Source: Bacillota bacterium
GTDB taxonomy: Bacteria > Bacillota > Clostridia > Lachnospirales > Lachnospiraceae
Reading direction: 5' to 3'
Assembly (NCBI GenBank): GCA_023386315.1
Contig: JAEWJZ010000013.1
Coordinates: 62,001 to 126,000 of the forward strand
Length of the DNA stretch: 64,000 nt
Positions 1 through 8,199 of this stretch are shown here, one piece after another; within the stretch, counting starts at the first letter, position 1, and each line of letters starts with the position of its first letter. The notes under the pieces are model-generated. The model made no database searches. It was not told where the DNA came from and saw nothing but the letters and a program-made list of their open reading frames with translations. The position numbers and the translations under genes are program-made.

Positions 1-400
1 TAATTAAGTATTGGTGTCTGGGGATGTCGTAGATGTCGCGGAGCAGTTCAAAGGAATCAATAACAGGAACGTCCCACCATAGCTGGGTACGCTGCCCGAA
101 TACAACGCCGATATCCTTTACGTGTTCCTTCCGGTCCTTCCATGGAATCCGGCCGTTAATCAGGCAGGTTCCGTTATCCGGAGTCAGAATTCCGCTTAAA
201 ATTTTGATGGTGGAGCTTTTTCCGGCACCGTTGGGGCCAATATAGCCTACCATCTCTCCGTCTCCGATGCGAAAGGAGATGTCTGAAAGAGCATGGACCG
301 TGTCGGTCTCCTTGTGAAAAAGCGCCTTTACCGCATTGGAAAATCCGGCACTTCTTCTTGCGACTTTAAAAGTCTTGTTCATGTGTTCCACTTGAATCAT
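1..400 (-). CDS. ABC-2 type exporter ATP-binding protein, N-terminal part (runs off the left edge)
   Basis: Reading the minus strand from the ATG at 400, an open frame runs to the window edge (133 codons seen). It starts MIQVEHMNKTFKV and has a Walker A (GPNGAGKSS) near residue 55 and a Q-loop region FGQRTQLWWDVP. The Q-loop form and the insert after beta-1 are typical of the NatA/COG4586 group of ABC-2 ATPases, which pair with ABC-2 membrane subunits for export. The Walker B and signature motif lie outside the window. A GGAGG ribosome site sits just upstream (plus 408-414). The substrate cannot be told. Confident of the family, not of the role. Confidence 0.85.
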   Translation of the reverse strand, partial: MIQVEHMNKTFKVARRSAGFSNAVKALFHKETDTVHALSDISFRIGDGEMVGYIGPNGAGKSSTIKILSGILTPDNGTCLINGRIPWKDRKEHVKDIGVVFGQRTQLWWDVPVIDSFELLRDIYDIPRHQYLI

Positions 401-688
401 ATAAATTCCTCCTGGCAGTAATATTTGTGAACGTTTCATTCCGGCAGCGGGCAGCTCCTTCCCTGGTGGGCGGGAGATCTGTCATAACTGGTCAGAACGT
501 CCTAATATCTTTCCAAGCGGTCAGTGCAGGCAAAATCGCCAGCACAGCTCTCCGGAATTCCTTTCCGGGGACTCTACCGTGGTTTCAATATTCTCTTTTC
601 CTGAATTTGAGATGTGAGTTTAGATATGGAAAAGGAATTATAGTCTATCACCGCAGGAAAAAACTGTCAATACTTTGGCAAAAGGTAC

Positions 689-716
689 TTGACAAATAAA
701 ATAAAAATGATAATAT
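689..716 (+). promoter_or_regulatory. Promoter of the metal-resistance operon
   Basis: TTGACA (689-694), 16-bp spacer, TAATAT (711-716). It lies directly upstream of the ArsR-type operator and the repressor gene. Confidence 0.6.
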
Positions 717-720
717 AAAC

Positions 721-740
721 ATATGAACAGATATTCATAT
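721..740 (+). promoter_or_regulatory. SmtB/CadC-type operator
   Basis: Perfect inverted repeat ATATGAA-cagata-TTCATAT at the expected transcription start. Its core TGAACAgatATTCA closely resembles the TGAACA...TTCA operators of zinc/cadmium-sensing ArsR-family repressors such as SmtB. Autoregulation by the gene at 764 is inferred. Confidence 0.75.
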
Positions 741-763
741 AATAATATATAAGGAGGTTCCAG

Positions 764-1144
764 ATGGCAGAAGAAAAAAGAGTCATTCAGGACAGTGAGA
801 TAGACCAGTGTGATTTTATCTGCGTTCATGAGAATGTTGTGAATCAGGTTTTAAAGGTAATGCCCAAAGACCAGCAGCTGATGGATCTTGCAGATTTCTT
901 TAAAATATTCGGAGACCCGACAAGAGTGAGAATTCTCTATGTACTCAGCCAGTCACAGATGTGCGTCTGTGATATTGCCAATCTGCTTCAGATGGGGCAG
1001 TCGGCTATTTCCCATCAGCTTCGTGTGTTAAAGCAGATGCGGCTGGTGAAATCCAGACGGGAAGGAAAGACGGTTTTTTATTCCCTGGCAGACGGTCATA
1101 TTGAAACAATCCTGGCTCAGGGAATGGAGCATATCAGCGAATAA
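764..1144 (+). CDS. ArsR/SmtB-family metal-sensing repressor, CadC-like
   Basis: A 126-residue winged-helix repressor that would release its operator when Zn, Cd or Pb binds. The N-terminus has two cysteines (DQCDFIC, about residues 16-21). The recognition region carries the CVCDIA motif typical of the alpha-3 metal site, and the C-terminal helix has D-x-H...H (DGHIETILAQGMEH), the alpha-5 zinc-site pattern. So both the alpha-3N and alpha-5 ligand sets appear to be present, as in CadC. A strong AAGGAGG site fixes the ATG. It is first in an operon with an HMA protein and a P-type ATPase, which fits a Zn/Cd efflux role. The exact metal is inferred. Confidence 0.88.
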   Translation: MAEEKRVIQDSEIDQCDFICVHENVVNQVLKVMPKDQQLMDLADFFKIFGDPTRVRILYVLSQSQMCVCDIANLLQMGQSAISHQLRVLKQMRLVKSRREGKTVFYSLADGHIETILAQGMEHISE

Positions 1145-1185
1145 GAAATTCGTAATAAAATATAGGAAAAAGGAGAGGATGAAAC

Positions 1186-1410
1186 ATGAAAAAAATAATT
1201 AAATTAGAGGGCCTTTGCTGTGCAAATTGTGCGGCTAAAATCGAAGAGGAGGTAAAAAAATTAAGTGGTGTTGAAAACGCCTCCTTAAGCTTTATGACTC
1301 AGAGATTAACCATGGAAGTAGAAGAGGCAAGAGTGGATGAGATCATGGAAGCAGCCAGAAAAACAGCGTATAAGATTGAGCCGGAAGCAGAATTTAAAGT
1401 ACTTCGGTAA
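1186..1410 (+). CDS. Free-standing heavy-metal-associated (HMA) domain protein
   Basis: A 74-residue ferredoxin-like HMA protein with the metal motif GLCCANCAAKIE (Cys pair C-A-N-C at about 11-14) near the N-terminus. The extra Cys before the motif (CCANC) is common in zinc/cadmium types. It lies 41 bp after the repressor and 15 bp before the ATPase, has its own AGGAGAGG site, and its HMA domain is the one missing from the N-terminus of the ATPase. It probably hands metal to the ATPase or acts as its detached regulatory domain. That link is inferred from gene order. Confidence 0.85.
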   Translation: MKKIIKLEGLCCANCAAKIEEEVKKLSGVENASLSFMTQRLTMEVEEARVDEIMEAARKTAYKIEPEAEFKVLR

Positions 1411-1425
1411 GCAAAAGGAGCAGTT

Positions 1426-3303
1426 ATGACTAAAAAACAGAAAATTATGGGAATCAGGCTGATAATCAGTGCCGCATTCTTTGCTCTTGCCATGGCAGCT
1501 GAGGGGAGAATTTACTGGTACTGGATCCTGTTTATTATTTCTTATCTGGCAGCAGGTTATGATATTCCGTTAAGAGCGGTGAGAAATATCAGAAATGGTC
1601 AGTTTTTTGATGAAAACTTTCTGATGTCTGTGGCAACCTTTGGTGCAATCGGAATCGGGGCTCTGGAAGAAGCTGTCGGTGTTATGCTGTTTTACCAGAT
1701 CGGCGAACTGTTTAACGATTATGCAGTGAACAGGTCAAGAAAATCCATAACGGATCTTATGGACATTAATCCGGAATATGCCAATCTGCTTCGAGACGGT
1801 GTGGAAGAGAAGGTTGATCCCTATGAGGTGGCTGTTGATGACATCATTGTAGTAAAGCCGGGAGAGAAGGTACCGCTTGACGGTATCGTGGTTAAGGGCA
1901 GCAGCAGTCTTGATACCAAAGCACTGACTGGTGAATCCATGCCTGCAGAGATAAAGGAACAGGATACCGTTATAAGCGGATCCATTAATTTAAACGGTGT
2001 TCTGGAGGTAAGGGTAACCAGGCTGTTTGATGATTCCACCGTTGCTAAAATCCTGGAACTGGTGGAGAATGCCAGCTCCAGAAAGGCAAGGGCAGAAAAT
2101 TTCATCACCAGATTTGCAAGGGTATACACTCCGGTAGTCGTAGTGCTTGCTGTTTTGCTTGCTGTGATTCCGCCTCTTTTTAACGGTGACTGGGGAACCT
2201 GGATTTACCGTGCCTGCAGCTTTTTAGTTGTTTCCTGTCCCTGTGCACTGGTCATTTCGGTTCCGTTAAGCTTTTTCGGAGGGCTTGGAGCCGCCTCCGG
2301 TCAGGGAATTCTTTTAAAGGGCAGCAACTACTTAGAGGCTATGGCAGACCTTGACACGGTGGTATTTGATAAAACAGGAACTCTCACAACCGGAAAGTTT
2401 CAGGTTACCAGCGTGGATCCTCTGGCGGGAACGAAGGAAGAGCTTTTAGAGCTGGCCGCATATGGAGAATTCCATTCCAATCATCCCATCGCCTGTTCTG
2501 TTAAAGAAGCTTATGGAAAGCCACTGGATCAGTCAAAGGTGGGTACAGCAGAAGAACTTGCAGGATTTGGAGTAAAAACCACCGTTTATACACAGAATAA
2601 GGAAAGAGAGCTTTATATCGGGAATGCCAGACTCATGGAGAAGCAGAAAATCGCTGTAAACGCAGCAGATTCGGCGGCAGGAACCACGCTTTATATAGCA
2701 GATAAAAACACTTATCTTGGTTCTGTAACCATATCAGATACCATCAGGGAAGACGTACCAAAGGCATTAAAGGGCTTAAGGGCAGCAGGAGTGAAAAAGC
2801 TTGTGATGCTTACCGGCGATAAACCGGAGGTGGGAAAACTGGTGGGAGAAAAGCTTGGACTTGATGAGGTTCACGGAGGTCTCCTCCCTGGTGATAAAGT
2901 GGGAAAAGTGGAAGAACTGCTGGCAAAGAAACATAAGGATGCAGCGCTGGCGTTTGTGGGAGACGGAATCAATGATGCTCCGGTTCTCGCCCGTGCAGAT
3001 GTGGGAATTGCCATGGGTCAGATCGGTTCCGACGCAGCCGTTGAAGCAGCTGATGTGGTAATCATGACTGACGAGCTGACAAAGCTGGTTGATACGATCC
3101 TGATTGCCAGAAAAACAGTGGCCATTGTGAAGCAGAATATTATCTTTGCCATAGGAGTAAAGGTGCTGATTTTAATCCTGTCAGCTGCAGGAATTGCCAC
3201 CATGTGGGCAGCTGTTTTCGGTGATGTGGGGGTATCCGTACTTGCTATCTTAAATGCGGTCCGGGCTCTCCGGTATCAGAGCAGGAATGAAAAAACACAT
3301 TGA
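1426..3303 (+). CDS. Zn2+/Cd2+-translocating P1B-type ATPase
   Basis: A 625-residue P-type ATPase. It has the actuator TGES motif (168-171), the transmembrane CPC motif (C271-P-C273), the phosphorylation loop DKTGTLT (Asp about 315) and the hinge GDGINDAP. The last membrane pair carries a Lys (GVKVLIL) and an Asp (GDVGVSVLAILNA), the P1B-2 (ZntA/CadA) signature for Zn/Cd rather than Cu. No HMA domain precedes the first helices, so the protein starts directly with the membrane region. The separate HMA gene at 1186 makes up for this. Metal efflux at the cytoplasmic membrane is well supported by family. Confidence 0.92.
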   Translation: MTKKQKIMGIRLIISAAFFALAMAAEGRIYWYWILFIISYLAAGYDIPLRAVRNIRNGQFFDENFLMSVATFGAIGIGALEEAVGVMLFYQIGELFNDYAVNRSRKSITDLMDINPEYANLLRDGVEEKVDPYEVAVDDIIVVKPGEKVPLDGIVVKGSSSLDTKALTGESMPAEIKEQDTVISGSINLNGVLEVRVTRLFDDSTVAKILELVENASSRKARAENFITRFARVYTPVVVVLAVLLAVIPPLFNGDWGTWIYRACSFLVVSCPCALVISVPLSFFGGLGAASGQGILLKGSNYLEAMADLDTVVFDKTGTLTTGKFQVTSVDPLAGTKEELLELAAYGEFHSNHPIACSVKEAYGKPLDQSKVGTAEELAGFGVKTTVYTQNKERELYIGNARLMEKQKIAVNAADSAAGTTLYIADKNTYLGSVTISDTIREDVPKALKGLRAAGVKKLVMLTGDKPEVGKLVGEKLGLDEVHGGLLPGDKVGKVEELLAKKHKDAALAFVGDGINDAPVLARADVGIAMGQIGSDAAVEAADVVIMTDELTKLVDTILIARKTVAIVKQNIIFAIGVKVLILILSAAGIATMWAAVFGDVGVSVLAILNAVRALRYQSRNEKTH

Positions 3304-3328
3304 CAAAATTTTTTCCAGCTGTTATATT
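3300..3328 (+). promoter_or_regulatory. Promoter of the glnA leader
   Basis: TTGACA (3300-3305), exactly 17 bp, TATATT (3323-3328). The -35 box overlaps the stop codon of the metal ATPase, so glnA has its own transcript beginning near 3335, about 190 nt before the glnA start codon. Confidence 0.75.
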
Positions 3329-3341
3329 TTACACATATGAC

Positions 3342-3396
3342 GGGGTGGTGCGAAGATGGTCCATTGTAGTGAGGCTGTGTTTGCCCACCCTTTTTT
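3342..3396 (+). terminator. First terminator in the glnA leader
   Basis: Stem gggtgg (3343-3348) with ccaccc (3385-3390), followed by six T (3391-3396). It starts only a few bases after the predicted start of transcription, so it would act as an attenuator rather than only ending the upstream operon. Confidence 0.6.
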
Positions 3397-3432
3397 CTGG
3401 TATTATTTTCTATAGGAACTTCGTTCCCCATA

Positions 3433-3496
3433 GAGCAGAGACGCTCCGCAAGGATCGCATAAGTGGCGGAGAGTCCCGATAAATCCGGGGCTCTTT
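3433..3496 (+). promoter_or_regulatory. Candidate ANTAR antitermination element overlapping a second leader terminator
   Basis: A small hairpin gagc-AGAGAC-gctc (3433-3446) has a six-base loop with A at position 1 and G at position 4, the pattern recognised by ANTAR proteins. Its 3' arm overlaps ctccgc (3444-3449), which can pair with gcggag (3466-3471). That arm in turn overlaps the 5' arm of a terminator (agagtccc 3470-3477 with ggggctct 3487-3494, then TTATT). The mutually exclusive pairings, together with an ANTAR gene just downstream of glnA, suggest antitermination control. Confidence 0.5.
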
Positions 3497-3525
3497 ATTC
3501 AATCATGAGAAAAGGAGAGTGTTTT

Positions 3526-4863
3526 ATGAGCAAGTATAGCAAAGAAGATATTTTCCGCATTGTGGAAGAAGAAGATGTGGAATTTATCCGTCTTCAGTTT
3601 ACGGATATATTCGGCATGCTGAAAAATGTGGCAATCACAAAGAATATGCTGGGAAAAGCACTGGAAAACCGCTGTATGTTTGATGGTTCTTCCATAGAGG
3701 GCTTTGTTAGAAGTGAAGAATCTGATATGTATCTCTATCCGGATCTGGATACCTTTGAGATATTCCCATGGCGTCCCCAGCAGGGGAAAGTTGCAAGACT
3801 GATGTGCGATGTACACTGCCCGGACCAGACTCCTTTTGATGGAGATCCCAGGTTCGTAATGAAGAAGGTACTGAAAAAAGCCAGTGACATGGGCTTTGTT
3901 TTTCATGCAGGTCCGGAATGTGAATTCTTTCTCTTCCATATGGATGAGGAGGGACGTCCTACCACGGATACCCACGAAATGGCCGGTTATTTTGATGTGG
4001 CTCCCATTGACCAGGCGGAGAATGTCCGCAGAGATATGATACTCACTCTGGAAGAGATGGGCTTTATGATTGAGGCCTCCCATCACGAGATCGCACCAGG
4101 ACAGCATGAGATTGATTTTCAGTATGCAGAAGGCATGGTGACAGCTGATAACATTATGACATTTAAGATGGCAGTCAAGGCTATTGCAAAGCGCCACGGA
4201 CTTCATGCCACCTTTATGCCAAAGCCAAAAGCAGGAGTCAATGGTTCCGGCATGCACATTAATATGTCCCTTTCTGATTTATCAGGCAAGAACATGTTTG
4301 AAGATAAAGAGGATGAGCTGGGGTTGAGCCAGACTGCATATCAGTTTATGGCGGGAATTCTCCATCACATGAAGGGAATGACGATTTTAACCAATCCGCT
4401 GGTTAATTCCTATAAACGCCTTGTTCCTGGTTACGATGCTCCGGTTTATGTGGCATGGTCTGCCCGTTCAAACCGCAGTTCTCTGATCAAGATTCCATGT
4501 GCAAGAGGGGAAAGCACCCGGATCGAGCTGCGCAGCCCGGATTCTGCAGTAAATCCTTATCTGGCCCTTGCAGCCTGTCTGGCAGCAGGTCTTGACGGCA
4601 TAGAAAAGAAGATGACTCCGCCGGAAAGCGTGGACTGCAACGGTTATTCCATGTCTGTGGAGGAGATGGCTGCAAAGGGAATCGAGCAGCTGCCTGAGAC
4701 ACTGGGAGAGGCCATTGAAGCGTTCCGTAAGGATGGGTTTATGAAGGAAGTTCTGGGCGAGCACATTTATACCAAATACCTGGAAGCAAAGGAAGCCGAA
4801 TGGCGTGTGTTCCGTGCACAGGTAACGGACTGGGAAGTGGAAGAATACTTATACAAGTATTGA
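3526..4863 (+). CDS. glnA: Glutamine synthetase type I
   Basis: A 445-residue GlnA that makes glutamine from glutamate, ammonia and ATP in the cytoplasm. It has the substrate motifs [12 protein letters not shown] and NGSGMH and the C-terminal [11 protein letters not shown] region. Its length matches the short GSI-alpha form of Firmicutes. The start is the ATG at 3526, preceded by AAAGGAGA. An upstream in-frame extension to 3463 would run through the leader terminator and is rejected. It is followed 44 bp later by the ANTAR protein gene. This glnA-nitR pairing is known from Clostridium saccharobutylicum, where nitrogen status controls read-through of the leader. Confidence 0.96.
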   Translation: MSKYSKEDIFRIVEEEDVEFIRLQFTDIFGMLKNVAITKNMLGKALENRCMFDGSSIEGFVRSEESDMYLYPDLDTFEIFPWRPQQGKVARLMCDVHCPDQTPFDGDPRFVMKKVLKKASDMGFVFHAGPECEFFLFHMDEEGRPTTDTHEMAGYFDVAPIDQAENVRRDMILTLEEMGFMIEASHHEIAPGQHEIDFQYAEGMVTADNIMTFKMAVKAIAKRHGLHATFMPKPKAGVNGSGMHINMSLSDLSGKNMFEDKEDELGLSQTAYQFMAGILHHMKGMTILTNPLVNSYKRLVPGYDAPVYVAWSARSNRSSLIKIPCARGESTRIELRSPDSAVNPYLALAACLAAGLDGIEKKMTPPESVDCNGYSMSVEEMAAKGIEQLPETLGEAIEAFRKDGFMKEVLGEHIYTKYLEAKEAEWRVFRAQVTDWEVEEYLYKY

Positions 4864-4906
4864 CAGATTTAAGTTCCCTGATACTGTTATCTGGAGGTGA
4901 GAGTGT

Positions 4907-5455
4907 TTGACCAATGTGATTGTGGCATTTTCAAAGGCAGAGGATGCGAAAAATATAAAGAATATTCTTATGAAAAACGGCTTTACGGTCTCGGCAGTCT
5001 GCACCTCCGGCGCTCAGGCAGTGAACAGTGCTGATGAACTGGGCAGCGGAATCGTGATATGCGGCTGCAGATTTGCAGATATGGTGTATCAGGAGATTTA
5101 TGAATGTCTTCCCAAAGGGATGCTGATGCTTCTTGTGGCATCTCCCAGCCAGTGGAGCGGCAGAGCGCCGGACGATGTGGTCTGTCTTGGACTGCCTTTA
5201 AAGGTTCAGGATCTTTTAAGCACCATAGAGATGATGATGGAATCTCTGGCAAAAAGGCGGAAGAAATTAAAGAGCCAGCCAAAGGAAAGAAGCGGAGAAG
5301 AGCAGGAACTGATTAAGCAGGCCAAGGAACTTTTAATGGAACGAAACCATATGACAGAAGCAGAAGCACACCGTTACATTCAAAAGTGCAGCATGGACAG
5401 CGGAACCAACATGGTGGAGACTGCCCAGATGATCATGAGCCTTATTAATATTTAA
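4907..5455 (+). CDS. nitR: ANTAR-domain antiterminator (NitR-like)
   Basis: A 182-residue protein with an N-terminal receiver-like fold (1-110), a charged linker (115-130) and a C-terminal ANTAR helix bundle (about 135-182; LIKQAKELLMERNHMTEAEAH then the conserved CSM element). The start is TTG at 4907, with GGAGGTGA seven bases upstream. ATG does not occur in frame nearby. The receiver-like part lacks the usual conserved Asp pattern, so phosphorylation is doubtful. By family and position it should bind paired hexaloop hairpins in the glnA leader and prevent termination. How it senses nitrogen is unknown. Confidence 0.85.
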   Translation: MTNVIVAFSKAEDAKNIKNILMKNGFTVSAVCTSGAQAVNSADELGSGIVICGCRFADMVYQEIYECLPKGMLMLLVASPSQWSGRAPDDVVCLGLPLKVQDLLSTIEMMMESLAKRRKKLKSQPKERSGEEQELIKQAKELLMERNHMTEAEAHRYIQKCSMDSGTNMVETAQMIMSLINI

Positions 5456-5470
5456 CAGTGGGGGATTAAG

Positions 5471-6283
5471 ATGAAATTTACTAAAATGCAGGGAATCGGA
5501 AACGATTATGTGTATATTAACTGCTTTGAAGAATCGGTTGAGAATCCGGCAGAGCTTTCAAAATTAGTCAGTGACCGGCATTTCGGAATCGGGTCGGACG
5601 GCCTGATTCTGATCTGTCCGTCCGAGGCAGCTGACTGCCGTATGCGCATGTTTAACGCGGACGGTTCAGAGAGCCCCATGTGCGGCAATGGAATCCGATG
5701 CGTGGGAAAATATGTGTTTGATCATCATCTGGTTGAAAAGACAGAGTTTGATGTGGAAACCAGTGCAGGGATCAAGCATTTAAAAGTGACGGAGAAAAAC
5801 GGAAAGGCAGTTCTTTTAACGGTAGATATGGGCATTCCGGAGGTGACCAGCCTTGTTCCGGAACCAATCTGTGTGAATGGTACGGATTATGAATTTATAG
5901 GAATTTCCATGGGAAATCCCCATGCAGTTTACTATATGGATGACATTGACAGTCTGGATTTAGAGTCTGTCGGGCCTGGATTTGAGAATCATGAGCGTTT
6001 TCCTGAGCGTACCAATTCTGAATTTATTCAGGTTATGAGTCCCGAGCACATCCGCATGCGGGTGTGGGAGAGAGGAAGCGGTGAGACGTGGGCATGCGGG
6101 ACCGGAGCTACAGCCAGCGCTGTCGCTTCCGCGCTATGCGGACGCACCGGCAATACGGTTGAAGTATCATTAAAAGGCGGAAATCTGACCATTCACTGGG
6201 ACAGAGAGGGGAGCGGTCATGTGTTTATGACAGGTCCTGCTGTGGAAGTGTTTGAGGGAGAGTTCGACATAAATAATCTTTAA
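5471..6283 (+). CDS. dapF: Diaminopimelate epimerase
   Basis: A 270-residue enzyme that converts LL-diaminopimelate to the meso form, the cell-wall and lysine precursor. Both catalytic cysteine motifs are present: MCGNGIRC in the N-terminal half and ACGTGATAS in the C-terminal half, the two-fold related active-site arms. It starts 15 bp after nitR and is followed 16 bp later by dapL, so these two consecutive steps of the aminotransferase lysine pathway are co-transcribed, perhaps with glnA-nitR. Length and motifs are standard. Confidence 0.96.
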   Translation: MKFTKMQGIGNDYVYINCFEESVENPAELSKLVSDRHFGIGSDGLILICPSEAADCRMRMFNADGSESPMCGNGIRCVGKYVFDHHLVEKTEFDVETSAGIKHLKVTEKNGKAVLLTVDMGIPEVTSLVPEPICVNGTDYEFIGISMGNPHAVYYMDDIDSLDLESVGPGFENHERFPERTNSEFIQVMSPEHIRMRVWERGSGETWACGTGATASAVASALCGRTGNTVEVSLKGGNLTIHWDREGSGHVFMTGPAVEVFEGEFDINNL

Positions 6284-6299
6284 AAAACAGGAGGAACCT

Positions 6300-7529
6300 A
6301 TGGTTAAGATCAATGAAAACTATTTAAAATTACCCGGAAGCTATCTGTTTTCCACCATTGCAAAAAAGGTAAATGCTTATATAGAGGCAAATCCCGGTAA
6401 AAAGGTGATTCGACTTGGAATCGGTGACGTAACACAGCCCATTGTTCCGGCAATTATTGAGGAGCTTCACGGGGCCGTGAATGAGATGGGAGCAGCGGAA
6501 ACATTTCATGGATATGCACCGGATCTCGGATACGGTTTTTTAAGAGAACTGATTGCCGGGGAAGATTACATCGCAAGAGGCTGCCAGATATCGCCTGATG
6601 AGATCTTTGTATCTGACGGAGCAAAGAGCGACTGCGGAAATATTCAGGAGATTTTTGACCAGAACTGTAAAATTGCAGTTTGTGACCCTGTTTATCCGGT
6701 TTATGTAGATTCCAATGTCATGGCTGGAAGAACCGGTGAATATGATGAAAAGACCGGTAAGTGGAGCAACGTCATTTATATGCCGTGCACAGCCGAGAAT
6801 CATTTTGTACCGCAGCTTCCAGAGGAGATCCCGGATCTTATTTACTTATGTGTTCCAAACAATCCAACAGGAACTACTCTTAACAGAGACCAGTTAAAGG
6901 TATGGGTGGATTATGCCAATGAAACAGGAGCCGTCATTCTTTACGACGCGGCCTATGAAGCTTATATTGCTCAGGAAGATGTACCTCATACCATCTATGA
7001 GATAGAGGGAGCAAAGACCTGTGCCATTGAATTCCGCTCATTTTCAAAGAATGCCGGTTTTACCGGTGTGCGCCTTGGCTTTACCGTAATTCCCAAATCA
7101 CTGGAGCGGGGAGGGGTCATGCTCCATTCCTTATGGGCAAGACGCCATGGAACCAAGTTTAACGGCGCTCCCTACATCATTCAGAAAGCGGGAACAGCGG
7201 TTTATTCCAAAGAAGGTAAGGCTCAGTTAAAAGAGCAGGTTGCCTATTACATGAGAAATGCAAAGGTGATCTATGATGGCTTGAAAGAAGCGGGCTGTGA
7301 AGTTTACGGAGGTGTCAATGCTCCCTATATCTGGTTAAAGGTGCCGGAAGGAATGACCTCCTGGGACTTCTTTGACCGGCTTTTGGAGGAAGCCAGTGTT
7401 GTCGGAACACCTGGCAGCGGATTCGGTCCAAGCGGGGAAGGGTACTTCCGGCTTACTGCGTTCGGAACCTATGAAAATACGGTGGAAGCCATAGAACGGA
7501 TGAAAAAGATGCCGTCCTTAATAAAATAA
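6300..7529 (+). CDS. dapL: LL-diaminopimelate aminotransferase
   Basis: A 409-residue fold-type I PLP enzyme that makes LL-diaminopimelate directly from tetrahydrodipicolinate and glutamate. The PLP lysine lies in SFSKNAGFTGVRLG, and the N-terminal LPGSYLFSTIAKKV stretch is typical of DapL. AGGAGG precedes the ATG. Its presence next to dapF shows use of the aminotransferase route rather than the succinylase, acetylase or dehydrogenase routes. The amino donor glutamate links it to the adjacent nitrogen genes. Confidence 0.95.
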   Translation: MVKINENYLKLPGSYLFSTIAKKVNAYIEANPGKKVIRLGIGDVTQPIVPAIIEELHGAVNEMGAAETFHGYAPDLGYGFLRELIAGEDYIARGCQISPDEIFVSDGAKSDCGNIQEIFDQNCKIAVCDPVYPVYVDSNVMAGRTGEYDEKTGKWSNVIYMPCTAENHFVPQLPEEIPDLIYLCVPNNPTGTTLNRDQLKVWVDYANETGAVILYDAAYEAYIAQEDVPHTIYEIEGAKTCAIEFRSFSKNAGFTGVRLGFTVIPKSLERGGVMLHSLWARRHGTKFNGAPYIIQKAGTAVYSKEGKAQLKEQVAYYMRNAKVIYDGLKEAGCEVYGGVNAPYIWLKVPEGMTSWDFFDRLLEEASVVGTPGSGFGPSGEGYFRLTAFGTYENTVEAIERMKKMPSLIK

Positions 7530-7532
7530 ACG

Positions 7533-7561
7533 TTGACAAGTATTTGATAATTGGTTATGAT
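7533..7561 (+). promoter_or_regulatory. Promoter upstream of the Lrp-family gene
   Basis: TTGACA (7533-7538), 17 bp, TATGAT (7556-7561). Transcription would start near 7568, about 95 nt before the lrp-like start codon and upstream of a terminator-like hairpin. Confidence 0.65.
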
Positions 7562-7608
7562 ATTGATAAGAAAAGATTAATAAGGTTTAGGCTTAATTTG
7601 TTAGAACA

Positions 7609-7646
7609 AAAGCGTTCAGTACTTTGGCGGTACTGGCGCTTTTTTT
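7609..7646 (+). terminator. Terminator hairpin between promoter and Lrp-family gene
   Basis: Two-part stem: aaagcg (7609-7614) with cgcttt (7637-7642) and cagtac (7617-7622) with gtactg (7630-7635), ending in a run of T. It lies downstream of the promoter at 7533 and only 18 bp before the start codon, so it could work as an attenuator or make a short RNA. Confidence 0.75.
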
Positions 7647-7663
7647 AATTCAAGGAGGAAGAT

Positions 7664-8119
7664 ATGGACGATATTGATAAGAAAATAGTGCAGACACTTC
7701 AGAAGAACGCCCGGGCATCTTTAAAGAACATAGCAGAAAATACCTTTTTGTCTTCGCCTGCTGTTTCCTCCAGAATTGAAAAGCTGGAGCGGGAAAAAAT
7801 TATTACCGGGTATCATGCATCAGTGGATCCCATGAAGCTGGGGTATCATATCATTGCGTTTGTAAATCTGGATGTGTCGCCGGTGGATAAAATTCAGTTC
7901 TATTCCTACATGGAATCCATACCCAATGTATTGGAATGCAATTGTGTGACTGGAGATTATTCCATGCTGATTAAGGTGGCATTTCAAAGCACCATGGAGC
8001 TGGATATTTTCATCGGACAGCTCCAGAAGTACGGAAAGACCAGTACCCAGATCGTCTTTTCCACTCCGGTTGGACCAAGGGGCGTGGATGTTATGGCGGA
8101 ATTAGGAGAAAATGATTAA
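7664..8119 (+). CDS. Lrp/AsnC-family transcriptional regulator
   Basis: A 151-residue protein with an N-terminal helix-turn-helix (MDDIDKKIVQTLQKNARASLKNIAEN, about 1-60) and a C-terminal RAM ligand-binding domain (about 65-150). Proteins of this family bind amino acids and act locally or globally. It follows dapL but has its own promoter and hairpin. AAGGAGG precedes the ATG. A role in amino-acid metabolism is likely; the targets are not visible. Confidence 0.88.
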   Translation: MDDIDKKIVQTLQKNARASLKNIAENTFLSSPAVSSRIEKLEREKIITGYHASVDPMKLGYHIIAFVNLDVSPVDKIQFYSYMESIPNVLECNCVTGDYSMLIKVAFQSTMELDIFIGQLQKYGKTSTQIVFSTPVGPRGVDVMAELGEND

Positions 8120-8199
8120 ATCATGGTCTGAAACTTGGTACGGAGAACACTTCTTTTACATACTTTATAGAATAGAGGTATGTGAAAGGAGTTTTTCTT

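Larger units (their letters stand above)
401..763. other. Divergent intergenic region with a long leader for the leftward ABC gene
   Basis: No convincing gene lies here. A minus-strand promoter-like pair (TTGACA at 670-665, TAGACT at 647-642, 17-bp spacer) would give a leader of about 240 nt before the ABC gene. On that strand the leader holds small hairpins, for example CCGGAA-loop-TTCCGG (plus 557-573) and GTGC...GCAC with an inner GGC/GCC pairing (plus 521-542). I do not recognise it as a known riboswitch class, and I see no clear terminator with a T-run. Confidence 0.4.

Noticed and set aside
427..699. A 90-residue open frame on the plus strand between the ABC gene and the ArsR gene
   Set aside because: No ribosome site, odd composition, runs through the opposite promoter region; more likely untranslated leader of the leftward gene.
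3300..3525. Open frames through the glnA leader, including an N-terminal extension of glnA to 3463
   Set aside because: They cross two terminators, and the ATG at 3526 has a proper AAAGGAGA site and the family-typical N-terminus.
3499..4257. A 252-residue minus-strand frame inside glnA
   Set aside because: Shadow of a highly expressed gene; no family resemblance and no ribosome site.
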